Program-made: the position numbers and the translations under genes
Part shown: positions 1-6,760 of the stretch, piece by piece
Layout of the letters: each line of letters opens with the position of its first letter
How positions within the stretch are numbered: position 1 is the first letter of the stretch
Assembly: GCA_014730285.1 (NCBI GenBank)
Contig: WJIM01000068.1
Span: 1 to 9,917, forward strand
Length of the DNA stretch: 9,917 nt
Direction: 5' to 3'
Source: Candidatus Zixiibacteriota bacterium
GTDB lineage: Bacteria; Zixibacteria; MSB-5A5; JAABVY01
Notes under the pieces: generated by a model
Database searches by the model: none
Seen by the model: the letters and a program-made list of their open reading frames with translations, nothing else
What the model was told of the DNA's origin: nothing

Positions 1-1
1 C

Positions 2-1507
2 AACAGGCTGGAAAGCCGACGGGTCGGTATAAACCGTCTGGGCCTGCAACAGGACTATAGATTAAGCAATTCAATCAAAATGCATTCCCAGCTTTCATAC
101 TCCGAGGCCACCCGCCACTACAACGAAGTTAAAGACCGCGATCAGGGTGTTATGCAGAAGCTCGACCTATCCTATATCGGTGATCTTTTCGGGCTCGGCA
201 GCTTGGGAGCATCATACAATCATGAATTAAATCTCTTGCAGAGAACGCCGGAGAAATCATTCGGCATCGATCTCGGTTTCGCCAACCGCAGCACCAAACA
301 GCAGATTCAAATCAATTACAGCGGTAATTATCAGCAGAATAAATTTTTTACCGATCTGACCTCGTTTGAAAATGTCACAACCCAGGATAAATACAATCAC
401 CAGGGCGATCTGCATATAAATCTCGATTTGATTAAAGATCTCGATCTGGACCTTGTCTCCAATTACTCCTATCGCAGATTCGAATATACGAAAAATAGCG
501 AGGATGGTCGGGCAGCAATAATCGGGCGAGATAACCTGACAGCTACTTTTTACTACAAGCTGGCGGCTTCATACCCGCTCTTTGGAGTATCGCTCTTTAA
601 GACCGAGTATATCTATCGAGACAGCGATGAGGAGTTCGGCGATCTGTTTTCCGGCCAGAATATCACCCTGGGTGAACTGCGCCTGTCTTATTACATATCA
701 TGGAGCAAAAAGGATTCGCTGTATGCTTCCGGTACATTCTCCGTAACCACATACTCCGGCAAGGACCCGGACAATCTTTTCTCCGACCGCGACCGTGTTT
801 TCAAGCTGGGACAATTCGTCTATCAGCGTGATTTTTCGAAGCACTTCATTCTGCGCCTGAGGGGATCATACCAGTATAACCATTATATCTATATCTCCGA
901 ACAGCTTTCGGCAAACAATAACCATAATACCCTCTACCTGGCACAGCCGGAATTAATCTGGACTCCCGTCGAAGCTCTTCAGATTTCGCAGAGCTGGGTT
1001 ATGCATGCCAATTACATTTACTATGATTTCGAAAAATACGAGGAATCGCAACGTAATACGCTATACCGCAAGGCCAGCTATTTGATGAAAATGAATTATT
1101 CCCTTTTCAAAAATCTCGATCTTTTGTTATCTTACCGATATCGCTATGAGGATTTCGGACAGCTTGTCTACAAAGATCAATGGGCGCAGAGAATTAGTTG
1201 GGACCGCAAGGGACATCTGCCGTCCATTGAGATGTTTTGGCGGCCGTTTGCAGAACTTCTGGTCAATCCCGGTTATTCTTATGAGCGGAAACGGTCTTTC
1301 GATCATTTGCCCGGAGAGGAACAGGGCACAAGGGTACTGGAGGAAAAAGAGCTGTTTGAAAGAGAGAAAATTTTTATTAATATGGAGTACAGGCCCGGCC
1401 CCAAATCAAGGGTAAGACTGGAATATACCCGCCGGGTGCAGGAATCAAGATTGTTTTTGAATGAGGATTCAGATATTATAACCTTGAATATCAGCAGGTA
1501 TTTCTGA
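2..1507 (+). CDS. outer-membrane beta-barrel protein, 3' part (5' end outside the window)
   Basis: The frame is open from base 2 without a stop through the first ATG at 80. The residues encoded before that ATG have the same strand-like character as the rest, so 80 is probably an internal Met and the gene starts upstream of the window. At least 501 codons are present. The protein is a succession of short amphipathic segments with alternating polar and aromatic/aliphatic residues, very rich in Tyr, Phe, Asn and Arg, separated by polar turns. It ends in -ISRYF with a terminal Phe, the usual signal for outer-membrane barrel assembly by BamA. No plug or TonB-box region is visible, though it could lie upstream. 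The stop codon overlaps the next gene's ATG by one base, so the barrel and the following lipoproteins are probably translated together. Function is unknown; a porin-like or secretion/assembly barrel is possible. Confidence 0.82.
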   Translation, partial: NRLESRRVGINRLGLQQDYRLSNSIKMHSQLSYSEATRHYNEVKDRDQGVMQKLDLSYIGDLFGLGSLGASYNHELNLLQRTPEKSFGIDLGFANRSTKQQIQINYSGNYQQNKFFTDLTSFENVTTQDKYNHQGDLHINLDLIKDLDLDLVSNYSYRRFEYTKNSEDGRAAIIGRDNLTATFYYKLAASYPLFGVSLFKTEYIYRDSDEEFGDLFSGQNITLGELRLSYYISWSKKDSLYASGTFSVTTYSGKDPDNLFSDRDRVFKLGQFVYQRDFSKHFILRLRGSYQYNHYIYISEQLSANNNHNTLYLAQPELIWTPVEALQISQSWVMHANYIYYDFEKYEESQRNTLYRKASYLMKMNYSLFKNLDLLLSYRYRYEDFGQLVYKDQWAQRISWDRKGHLPSIEMFWRPFAELLVNPGYSYERKRSFDHLPGEEQGTRVLEEKELFEREKIFINMEYRPGPKSRVRLEYTRRVQESRLFLNEDSDIITLNISRYF

Positions 1508-2091
1508 TGCGAAAATATATTCCCGTTATCATATTGATACTTTCCGTTGCCTGCGCCAGTCCTTTCGACAGCAGGGACTCGGAACTGCCGACCACTGACC
1601 AGGGCACATTTATACAGCCGGTATCGCCTCAGGTGGTTCTGCTTAATCTGGAAAATTCCTATAAGGAACTAATAATTACCAATTTCATTCAGTCTCTGGA
1701 TTCCAGCTTCTACTTCATATATGACTTTGTCACCGGCCGTCCCGCAGAAGGCGACTCGGGATGGTCTTACACCGCGGAACTGCGCCTGACCGAATCAATC
1801 TTCAACAGCCTTCAGGCCGATACGGCGGGAGAAATTATTCTTTCCCTCACTCCTCTCGAAAACCAGGTCGATCAGTCCTTCGATACAACTGCAGTCTTAT
1901 ACCGCAGCTATGATCTGACAGTGATAAAAACTGGCAATGAAGATCAAATCGACACAACCGAGTTTCTGGGCACCTCGATCTTTACCATGATCGAAAACGA
2001 TCAGGGACTCTGGAGCCTTTTAAGATGGGAAGATCAGCATCAGAACACAAATATTCCCAACTGGGCGGATTATAAAAATGGTTATCGCTAA
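1507..2091 (+). CDS. outer-membrane lipoprotein, probable NTF2-like fold, first of a tandem pair
   Basis: This 194-aa protein has a type II signal peptide: basic MRKY, a hydrophobic stretch at 5-14, and a lipobox ending at Cys16 (S-V-A-C; Ser at -3 is less usual). Mature residue +2 is Ala, not Asp, which favours outer-membrane sorting where the Lol rules hold. Residues 43-73 carry a motif of the form VLxNLxxSYxxxxxxxFxxxLDxxFxF, and 168-177 read LWSLLRWEDQ. Both recur in the next protein, which also shares Cys-x2-Pro-Phe after the lipidation site. An N-terminal helix followed by a curved sheet ending in a Trp-rich strand suggests a SnoaL/NTF2-like cone fold; that is inference. The start overlaps the barrel gene's stop (TGATG) and the 3' end overlaps the next gene by 14 bases. 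Function is unknown; it could be an accessory subunit of the barrel. Confidence 0.83.
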   Translation: MRKYIPVIILILSVACASPFDSRDSELPTTDQGTFIQPVSPQVVLLNLENSYKELIITNFIQSLDSSFYFIYDFVTGRPAEGDSGWSYTAELRLTESIFNSLQADTAGEIILSLTPLENQVDQSFDTTAVLYRSYDLTVIKTGNEDQIDTTEFLGTSIFTMIENDQGLWSLLRWEDQHQNTNIPNWADYKNGYR

Positions 2092-2638
2092 GGATATCTT
2101 TTATATATTAATAATCTCTTTTCTCACGCTCGGCATCTCCGCATGCCTTAACCCATTCGCACCTTCGGTATTGGGACCCTCCGGAGTAAAAGCGATAGTG
2201 CGCCAGGTCGAGCCGGACAGCACCCTGCATAATTTCAAATATGCCTACGAGCATAATGATATCGATGTCTATGAAAATTGTCTTGACGAAAACTTTATCT
2301 TCCGCTATGTCGATCAGGATCTTACCGGGCAGATAGAAACAGTGGAGGTTCCCCGCGACGGCGCCTCCGGTGATATCGAACGCACGCGTAATTTGTTTGC
2401 ATTCTTTGATGAAATTCAGCTCGATCCGTGGATTCCAGTCTTCGACAGAACTGAAATCAAGGGAGATGAAATCTGGGAAGTGTATAAAGTATATTTCCAG
2501 CTTTCCGTGCGCGATACCGATGGCGACTTCGGGCTCGAGCATTACGAGGCGACCGGCATTGCCGAGTTTTCATTCAGGCAGTCGGATAAGGATGATTTGT
2601 GGAGAATTGTATTCTGGGATGATCAGTCCAATCAATAA
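2078..2638 (+). CDS. outer-membrane lipoprotein, probable NTF2-like fold, second of a tandem pair
   Basis: This 186-aa lipoprotein has Lys5, a hydrophobic core at about 7-20 and the lipobox I-S-A-C with Cys23 as the lipidated residue. Residues 48-79 have the motif TLHNFKYAY...DIDVYENCLDENFIF and 174-183 read LWRIVFWDDQ. Both align with the preceding lipoprotein, as does Cys-x2-Pro-Phe. The helix with alternating Tyr/Asp and the closing W-[RS]-x3-W-[ED]-D-Q strand resemble SnoaL/NTF2-like binding domains. The start lies inside the previous gene (14-base overlap), so it is probably made by translational coupling; no strong Shine-Dalgarno is visible. A 35-base gap with no recognisable terminator or promoter separates it from the PdxJ-family gene, so the transcript probably continues. 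Ligand and role are unknown. Confidence 0.83.
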   Translation: MVIAKDIFYILIISFLTLGISACLNPFAPSVLGPSGVKAIVRQVEPDSTLHNFKYAYEHNDIDVYENCLDENFIFRYVDQDLTGQIETVEVPRDGASGDIERTRNLFAFFDEIQLDPWIPVFDRTEIKGDEIWEVYKVYFQLSVRDTDGDFGLEHYEATGIAEFSFRQSDKDDLWRIVFWDDQSNQ

Positions 2639-2673
2639 ATTTATGAAAGTTAAAAGTAGAAGAGGGTTATGCT

Positions 2674-3393
2674 GTGAAGAAACTTTCAGTTAGTCTGGAT
2701 CAGATAGGGCTTTTGCGGGAGGCGCGCAAGATTCGCACTCCCGACCCGGTCACCGCCGCCGGAGTGGCGGAAATCGCAGGAGCGGATTCGATATCTATTC
2801 ATATTCGTCTTGATCGCAGGGGCATTCGTGAACGCGATCTTTATCTCCTGAAGGAAACATGCAAGACGCGCCTGAATCTTAATATCTCACCCAAAAGCGA
2901 GATGCTTTCGATGATCAGCGAGGTCAAGCCGCATGAAGTGACGATTCTCCCCGAGAGAGCCACCGAGCTTTATACTGAACGCGGCATCTCGGTCGAAAGC
3001 GCAGAGGAATTCGACACCGATTTATTCGGTCAGATTCAGGGCGCCGGATCGAAATTATATCTGATGATCGAACCGGAGGCCTCGGATATAAAATCCGCAG
3101 CCAAAGCGGGATGCGCCGGAATCCAGCTCTACAGCCTGGCATACACAACAGTCAGAACCGAGACCGAACGTCAGGTCGAACTGGACAAGATCGCAAAAGC
3201 GGCCGAACTGGCTGTCAAAAACGGCTTGGATGTGAGGCTGGGGGGCGGCCTGGATTACAACAACATATTTCCATTTCTGAAAATACCGGATATCTCAGAA
3301 TTCGTGATCGGACATGCTATTGTCGCCCAGGCCCTGATGGTCGGGCTGGCCAAGGCGGTCGAGGATATGGTTACAATAGTCAAATGGAGTTGA
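2674..3393 (+). CDS. PdxJ-family (pyridoxine 5'-phosphate synthase-like) protein with substituted catalytic residues
   Basis: This 239-aa protein matches the PdxJ TIM barrel over its whole length. Matching segments are LDQIGLLREAR (8-18), PDPVTAAGVAEIAGAD (23-38), IHIRLDRR (42-49), LPERATE (92-98) and IGHAIVAQALMVGL (212-225). PdxJ condenses 1-deoxyxylulose 5-phosphate with 3-amino-2-oxopropyl phosphate. Against E. coli PdxJ recalled from memory, His45, Arg47, Arg20, Asp11 and Gly215-His216 are kept (here His43, Arg45, Arg18, Asp9, Gly213-His214). Catalytic Glu72 is Asn70 and catalytic His193 is Gly191. Asn9, His12, His52 and Thr102 are Ser7, Gln10, Gly50 and Tyr100. Two of three catalytic residues are therefore gone, while much phosphate binding may remain. 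The start is GTG with AGAGGG at 2661-2666. The next gene begins 4 bases after the stop. A true PNP synthase looks unlikely; a different condensation or isomerisation on a phosphorylated substrate, or a non-catalytic role, is inferred. Confidence 0.88.
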   Translation: MKKLSVSLDQIGLLREARKIRTPDPVTAAGVAEIAGADSISIHIRLDRRGIRERDLYLLKETCKTRLNLNISPKSEMLSMISEVKPHEVTILPERATELYTERGISVESAEEFDTDLFGQIQGAGSKLYLMIEPEASDIKSAAKAGCAGIQLYSLAYTTVRTETERQVELDKIAKAAELAVKNGLDVRLGGGLDYNNIFPFLKIPDISEFVIGHAIVAQALMVGLAKAVEDMVTIVKWS

Positions 3394-3397
3394 CATA

Positions 3398-4378
3398 TTG
3401 ACAAAAATCTACAGGGATCAAAACGCCGATCTCAAATTTTTAAAAGATAAAAGGTGCCTGATTCTCGGCTATGGGAGCCAGGGGCGGGCGTTTGCATTGA
3501 ACCTCAGGGATTCATCCATAGAGGTCGAGATATGCCTCAAAACTGACAGCCTTTCGGCAAATGAAGCCCGGGCCGAAGGCTTGAAGGTGATCACTTCCGA
3601 GGAAATTGATGATCGCTATGATATAATTCTATTCATGATACCCGATCATATCCAGGGTGAATTCTACGAACAATACATAAAAAACAAGCTCAAAGATAAT
3701 GCCTGCCTCGTATTTGCTCACGGTTATTCAATCCACTTCAAGCTAATCAAGCCTCCCCCAAATGCGGATATTGTTCTGGCTGCCCCGCATGGCCCCGGCA
3801 ACGATTTACGCCAAAAGTTTATTCAGGGGGATGGGATTTCCTGCTATGTCGGGGTGGAGCAAAATCATTCCGGAGATGCTTTGGATACGGCTCTCGCTAT
3901 TGCCAAAGCTGTCGGCTCGACGCGTGTGGGCGCATTCGAAACAACCTTTGAGCATGAAACCCTGGGCGATCTTTTCGGCGAGCAGGTGCTTTTATGCGGC
4001 GGTTTGGCCGAGCTCGTTACGAAATCCTACGAGACTCTGGTACAAAAGGGAATCCCGGAGGAAAACGCTTATCTCGAAACAGCGCATCAAATCGATTTAC
4101 TGGCATCCCTTCTAAAGAATTATGGTATTCACGGTATGACTGAAAGAATTTCTATGACAGCCCAGTACGGCATGTTGAAAACCGAGGATAAAATAATTGA
4201 CGAGGCGGCTGAAAAGAGATTAAATCAGATATTCGAAAAAATAAAAGCGGGCCGGTTCGCAAACGAATGGCAGAATGAATACAGGCTGGGCTTGAAAAAC
4301 CTGAAGGAATATAAGGATAAGCTGAAAATACATCCCATAGAGATTGTGGCTGAGAAAATTAAGAAGATCATTGAATAA
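3398..4378 (+). CDS. ketol-acid reductoisomerase (IlvC)-family protein, class I length, altered active site
   Basis: This 326-aa protein aligns end to end with short (class I) KARI. It has an N-terminal Rossmann domain with GYGSQGRAFALNLRDS (24-39), AHGYSIHF (107-114) and PHGPG (130-134), then the helical knotted domain with ETTF (181-184), DLFGEQVLLCGG (191-202) and ISMTAQYG (251-258). KARI uses NADPH and two Mg ions for an alkyl shift plus reduction in valine/isoleucine synthesis. Metal ligands Asp191, Glu195 and Glu227, His108 and Ser252 are present. The normally invariant Lys of PKGPG (E. coli Lys155) is His131, and the second acidic residue of the ExxxE pair (E. coli Glu393) is Gln231. 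Arg30 and Phe32 replace the usual His residues of GSQGHAHA. The start is TTG, with GGAG at 3386-3389 spaced 8 bases. No ilvB, ilvN, ilvD or leuA gene is nearby. Reductoisomerase chemistry on another substrate is my inference; plain IlvC activity is doubtful. Confidence 0.9.
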   Translation: MTKIYRDQNADLKFLKDKRCLILGYGSQGRAFALNLRDSSIEVEICLKTDSLSANEARAEGLKVITSEEIDDRYDIILFMIPDHIQGEFYEQYIKNKLKDNACLVFAHGYSIHFKLIKPPPNADIVLAAPHGPGNDLRQKFIQGDGISCYVGVEQNHSGDALDTALAIAKAVGSTRVGAFETTFEHETLGDLFGEQVLLCGGLAELVTKSYETLVQKGIPEENAYLETAHQIDLLASLLKNYGIHGMTERISMTAQYGMLKTEDKIIDEAAEKRLNQIFEKIKAGRFANEWQNEYRLGLKNLKEYKDKLKIHPIEIVAEKIKKIIE

Positions 4379-4380
4379 AT

Positions 4381-4815
4381 ATGGAAATCGTATACAGGAA
4401 TCTAAAGCCCGAGGACTATGACAGCTTAATCGAGCTGTGGGAAATCTCGGGACTGCCCTTGCGTCGGAAAGGCCGGGACAGCCGTGAGAATATGATAGAG
4501 TATATGAAAAGAGAGCCGGATTTCTTAATCGGCGCCTTTGATGAAAACAAATTGGTAGGGGTGGTAATCGCCACCTCCGATCTGCGCAAGGGCTGGATAA
4601 ACCGCCTGGCTGTGCATCCGAAATACCGGCGGCACGGTATCGCCTCAGAGCTTTTGAAAATATCCGAGGAGCGGCTTATAAAATCGGGAGTGGAAATAAT
4701 ATCCTGCCTCATTATGGATGATAATCAGCCGTCAATCTGCTTCTTTCAATCCGAGGGTTACAGCAGTATGCGTGAGGTATTATATTTCCGTAAGGTGCTT
4801 CATCCCGAGGTGTAA
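4381..4815 (+). CDS. GNAT-family N-acetyltransferase
   Basis: This 144-aa protein is a complete single-domain GNAT fold. It opens with the beta1 strand IVYRNLKPEDYDSL (3-16). Strand beta4/motif A is WINRLAVHPKYRR (72-84), running into the acetyl-CoA pyrophosphate loop R83-R-H-G-I-A88 (the R/Q-x-x-G-x-G/A signature). Motif B is N115-x-PSICFF (115-122), followed by E-G-Y (125-127). These enzymes move an acyl group from acyl-CoA to an amine; the substrate cannot be told from sequence. It begins 2 bases after the KARI-like stop with only a weak, distant purine run (4361-4366), so it is probably translationally coupled and belongs to the same pathway. It could acetylate an amino intermediate or product of the two upstream enzymes, or could be a RimI-like protein acetyltransferase. 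Confidence 0.88.
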   Translation: MEIVYRNLKPEDYDSLIELWEISGLPLRRKGRDSRENMIEYMKREPDFLIGAFDENKLVGVVIATSDLRKGWINRLAVHPKYRRHGIASELLKISEERLIKSGVEIISCLIMDDNQPSICFFQSEGYSSMREVLYFRKVLHPEV

Positions 4816-4832
4816 CAATATAAGGAATAGGG

Positions 4833-5291
4833 ATGCCGACTTTCGAGCAGGTGACATATATCGACAGGGATATTCAGACAGTCTTTGATTTCCATCTTGA
4901 TTTGGACAATCTTCTGAAAATCTCCCCGGAAGACGCTAACCTTCAGATATTCCATTCGCCTGAAAAGATAGAGCAGGGCTCTCGGGTGGGACTTTTTGTC
5001 AAGATCGGACCGATTACAACAACGATGGAGACAGTTATCGAGGAACTCGACCCTCCCCATATGTTCGTGGACAAACAGGTCGGCGGCTTCTTTTCCAAAT
5101 GGCTGCACACACATCTATTTGAAAAGGTAACCAAAAACAAGACCAAATTGACCGATAAAATCGAATACAGTCTGCCGGGCGGAATGTTTGCGAATATCGT
5201 GGGAGGGGGAATAGCTCAGAGAAAAATCGAGGAGATGTTTCGTCACAGGGCAGCCATGACAAAAAAACTGCTTGAGGAGAAATCAGATTAA
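4833..5291 (+). CDS. SRPBCC/START-like ligand-binding protein
   Basis: This 152-aa cytoplasmic protein has the typical opening of the SRPBCC superfamily, with an early strand and then V-F-D-F-H-L-D (17-23). The family's middle segment follows: FVDKQVGGFFSKWLHTHLFE (78-97) with Trp90, His92, His94 and Phe96. Next come TKLTDKIEYSLPGG (104-117) and a long C-terminal helix containing MFRHRAAM. Members have a helix-grip fold with a deep hydrophobic cavity and bind or modify lipids, polyketides or other small hydrophobic molecules. This subgroup resembles the YfcH N-terminal/COG4276 type, for which no reaction is established to my knowledge. AAGGA at 4822-4826 lies 6 bases before the ATG, and the gap to the acetyltransferase is 17 bases. 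It is the last gene of the + strand run; a role in binding the pathway's product is inference. Confidence 0.85.
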   Translation: MPTFEQVTYIDRDIQTVFDFHLDLDNLLKISPEDANLQIFHSPEKIEQGSRVGLFVKIGPITTTMETVIEELDPPHMFVDKQVGGFFSKWLHTHLFEKVTKNKTKLTDKIEYSLPGGMFANIVGGGIAQRKIEEMFRHRAAMTKKLLEEKSD

Positions 5292-5315
5292 AAAAAGGCG
5301 GCCTGACGGCCGCCT
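5290..5315 (-). terminator. intrinsic terminator of the 5335-5976 lipoprotein gene
   Basis: Bases 5296-5315 form a perfect 8-bp GC-rich stem, AGGCGGCC/GGCCGCCT, around the loop TGAC. On the minus strand it is followed by seven T (5296-5290), making a classical Rho-independent terminator 19 bases after the lipoprotein stop. The A/T tract overlaps the TAA stop of the convergent + strand gene. On the + strand the stem has no U run after it, so it would stop the + operon only inefficiently. Confidence 0.9.
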
Positions 5316-5334
5316 CAAACTTGCAAAGAAGGAA

Positions 5335-5976
5335 TTAGAATCCTCCGAAATTCTCCATCAAACCGGACTGCAGGAAGGAAATCTTCCACTCACCCTCTTT
5401 TTTAATCAAGGTAATATTATTGGTATTGGTCTCCATCTCAAAAGTCTCGCCTTCGATAGCGGACTTGGCCTGGCCAATAGCATCCTTGATTATTTTCTTC
5501 TTCTCCTCGAATGGAGCGTCGAGCTCATCCAGATTTTCCATTTTATCGAAAGTTTCCTGGTCTATACGAGCCTTGAAAAAATCCTCCATATCCTCTTCGG
5601 GAACCGAAAATGTAATCGGTACGGTCAGTGTATCTCCTTCGCCAACCGGATCGCCGATCTCATATTTTATCAGATTTTCGGGAATCGGTATCAATTCCTC
5701 ATACATAACACGCATCAGCCTCATCTCTTCCGACATAGCATCATTGTCCTTGCCGGTAATGAAATCGTAAAAGCCGGGTATCATCCCCATCATAGCGCGT
5801 TCCTCGCTGGCCATCATCTGATAGGCCGCATTCAAATCGCCCTTTTTAAAAATATTGTCCAGAAACTGTGCGACATGCTTCGCCTCGCCCTTGGCCTGGG
5901 TCTCGCCGCCCCCGCCTCCGCAGGCCAGCGCCAAAAGCAAAACTAAAGCCACCGATAAGGCAATAAATTTCCTCAC
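5335..5976 (-). CDS. lipoprotein with DUF4878/NTF2-like domain
   Basis: This 213-aa secreted lipoprotein has signal peptide MRKFIALSVALVLLLALAC with lipidated Cys19, followed by five Gly. The mature part has a helix with FLDNIFKKGDLNAAYQMM, where DUF4878/NTF2-like lipoproteins usually carry this pattern. An acidic, Met-rich middle follows, ending with ITLIKKEGEWKISF, the closing strand typical of that fold. I chose the GTG at 5976 over the in-frame ATG at 5988 because GGAGG sits just inside the longer reading frame, 5 bases before this GTG, and nothing resembling a Shine-Dalgarno precedes the ATG. The longer form would begin MEEV and still work as a signal peptide. It has its own terminator and a 97-base AT-rich gap upstream, so it may be monocistronic. 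The ligand is unknown. Confidence 0.85.
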   Translation of the reverse strand: MRKFIALSVALVLLLALACGGGGGETQAKGEAKHVAQFLDNIFKKGDLNAAYQMMASEERAMMGMIPGFYDFITGKDNDAMSEEMRLMRVMYEELIPIPENLIKYEIGDPVGEGDTLTVPITFSVPEEDMEDFFKARIDQETFDKMENLDELDAPFEEKKKIIKDAIGQAKSAIEGETFEMETNTNNITLIKKEGEWKISFLQSGLMENFGGF

Positions 5977-6085
5977 CACTTCCTCCATTTTACTTTATAG
6001 TTGGTTATCAAATTATTTTTGGTAAATATATGCCCGCTTCAGAATCAGATCAAATAAAACAATTAAGATTTATATTCTGCAAATA

Positions 6086-6583
6086 TTATTTGGGAGACAT
6101 TTTATTCGCATCGGGCAGCGGTGAGAAATCCTCGCCGGGGTTATGCCGGGGCATCATAGGCGAATCCTGGACATAATCACCGCGCGCTCTCTGATTATTA
6201 TAGGTGCGCATTTTAATCGTAAGATCCTGACAGGCCTGACAGCGGCAAATATTATTGACCTTTTCTTTGGGAATCACACGTTTGGGCTGATGATCAGGGG
6301 CATACACGCGCTTTCCTATAATAGTGTATCCTTTGGAAAAATCGCGCGGATCGTTCCATTTCGCGCCCTGAACGACCTCGCTGTTGTTTTCATCGTAAAT
6401 CGTGGCTCCGGGACAATCGATCATAACCATCTCCCTGCCGTCATCTCCCTTGTATTCGCTAACGGCATTCGCAAAAAAGTTGTAATAATCTCCGTAACGG
6501 TCGTTGCATTCAACACAAATAAATACATCATTGAATTTCTTCATCTGCTTTCCGCAGATAGGGCATATCTCCTGGTTGTCCAT
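6086..6583 (-). CDS. zinc-ribbon protein of unknown function
   Basis: This 165-aa soluble protein starts with a four-Cys zinc ribbon: C7-x2-C10-x12-C23-x2-C26, with CPICGKQMKKFN at its head. The rest is not a family I recognise. It has a Tyr/Asn/Asp-rich middle, a lone Cys57 in a D-C-P-G context, and a second Cys cluster C113-x-C115-x2-C118 that could complete another metal site with Cys57 or His98. The C-terminal 40 residues are polar and Pro-rich, probably disordered. GGGGAG lies 8 bases before the ATG, which supports the start. It lies 27 bases downstream of the 49-aa zinc-ribbon gene, almost certainly in one transcript. No catalytic motif is visible; a protein- or nucleic-acid-binding role is possible but not shown. 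Confidence 0.75.
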   Translation of the reverse strand: MDNQEICPICGKQMKKFNDVFICVECNDRYGDYYNFFANAVSEYKGDDGREMVMIDCPGATIYDENNSEVVQGAKWNDPRDFSKGYTIIGKRVYAPDHQPKRVIPKEKVNNICRCQACQDLTIKMRTYNNQRARGDYVQDSPMMPRHNPGEDFSPLPDANKMSPK

Positions 6584-6610
6584 CTTATGCTCCCCTGAGT
6601 TAGATGATAA

Positions 6611-6760
6611 TTATTTTTTGGCGCCGTAGACTCTTCCGGGAGGCGGCATTCTGAACGTATCTCCCACGACTTTGACTCCGCAGGAGGGGCAGACCTTTTT
6701 GCCGTTGATCTTTTTCAGCTCCCTGCGGCAGAGCGGGCATCTGGTAATTTTCCTTGGCAC
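6611..6760 (-). CDS. small zinc-ribbon protein, 49 aa
   Basis: This short reading frame was found by translating the minus strand. It encodes 49 residues with C8-P-L-C11, a 12-residue spacer and C24-P-S-C27, then a basic tail with MPPPGRVYGAKK. The spacing C-x2-C-x12-C-x2-C and the residues CP-x-C...KK-x-N match the N-terminal ribbon of the protein encoded just downstream. The start is GTG, with GGAG at 6771-6768 spaced 7 bases. An out-of-frame ATG at 6773 overlaps the Shine-Dalgarno and gives no Cys pattern. The 27-base gap to the 165-aa zinc-ribbon gene suggests co-expression. Small basic single-ribbon proteins often bind nucleic acid or a larger partner; the function here is unknown. Confidence 0.72.
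   Translation of the reverse strand: MPRKITRCPLCRRELKKINGKKVCPSCGVKVVGDTFRMPPPGRVYGAKK

Noticed and set aside
80..82. ATG as the start of the barrel protein
   Set aside because: The frame is open to base 2 and the upstream residues look like barrel strands. There is no Shine-Dalgarno and no signal peptide after this ATG.
5272..5946. Long + strand frame (224 codons) antisense to the lipoprotein
   Set aside because: It runs through the terminator hairpin and lies opposite a gene with a clear signal peptide and lipobox; its translation has no recognisable domain.
6143..6598. + strand frame of 151 codons antisense to the zinc-ribbon gene
   Set aside because: The minus strand has a good Shine-Dalgarno and metal-binding Cys pairs; this frame is its shadow.
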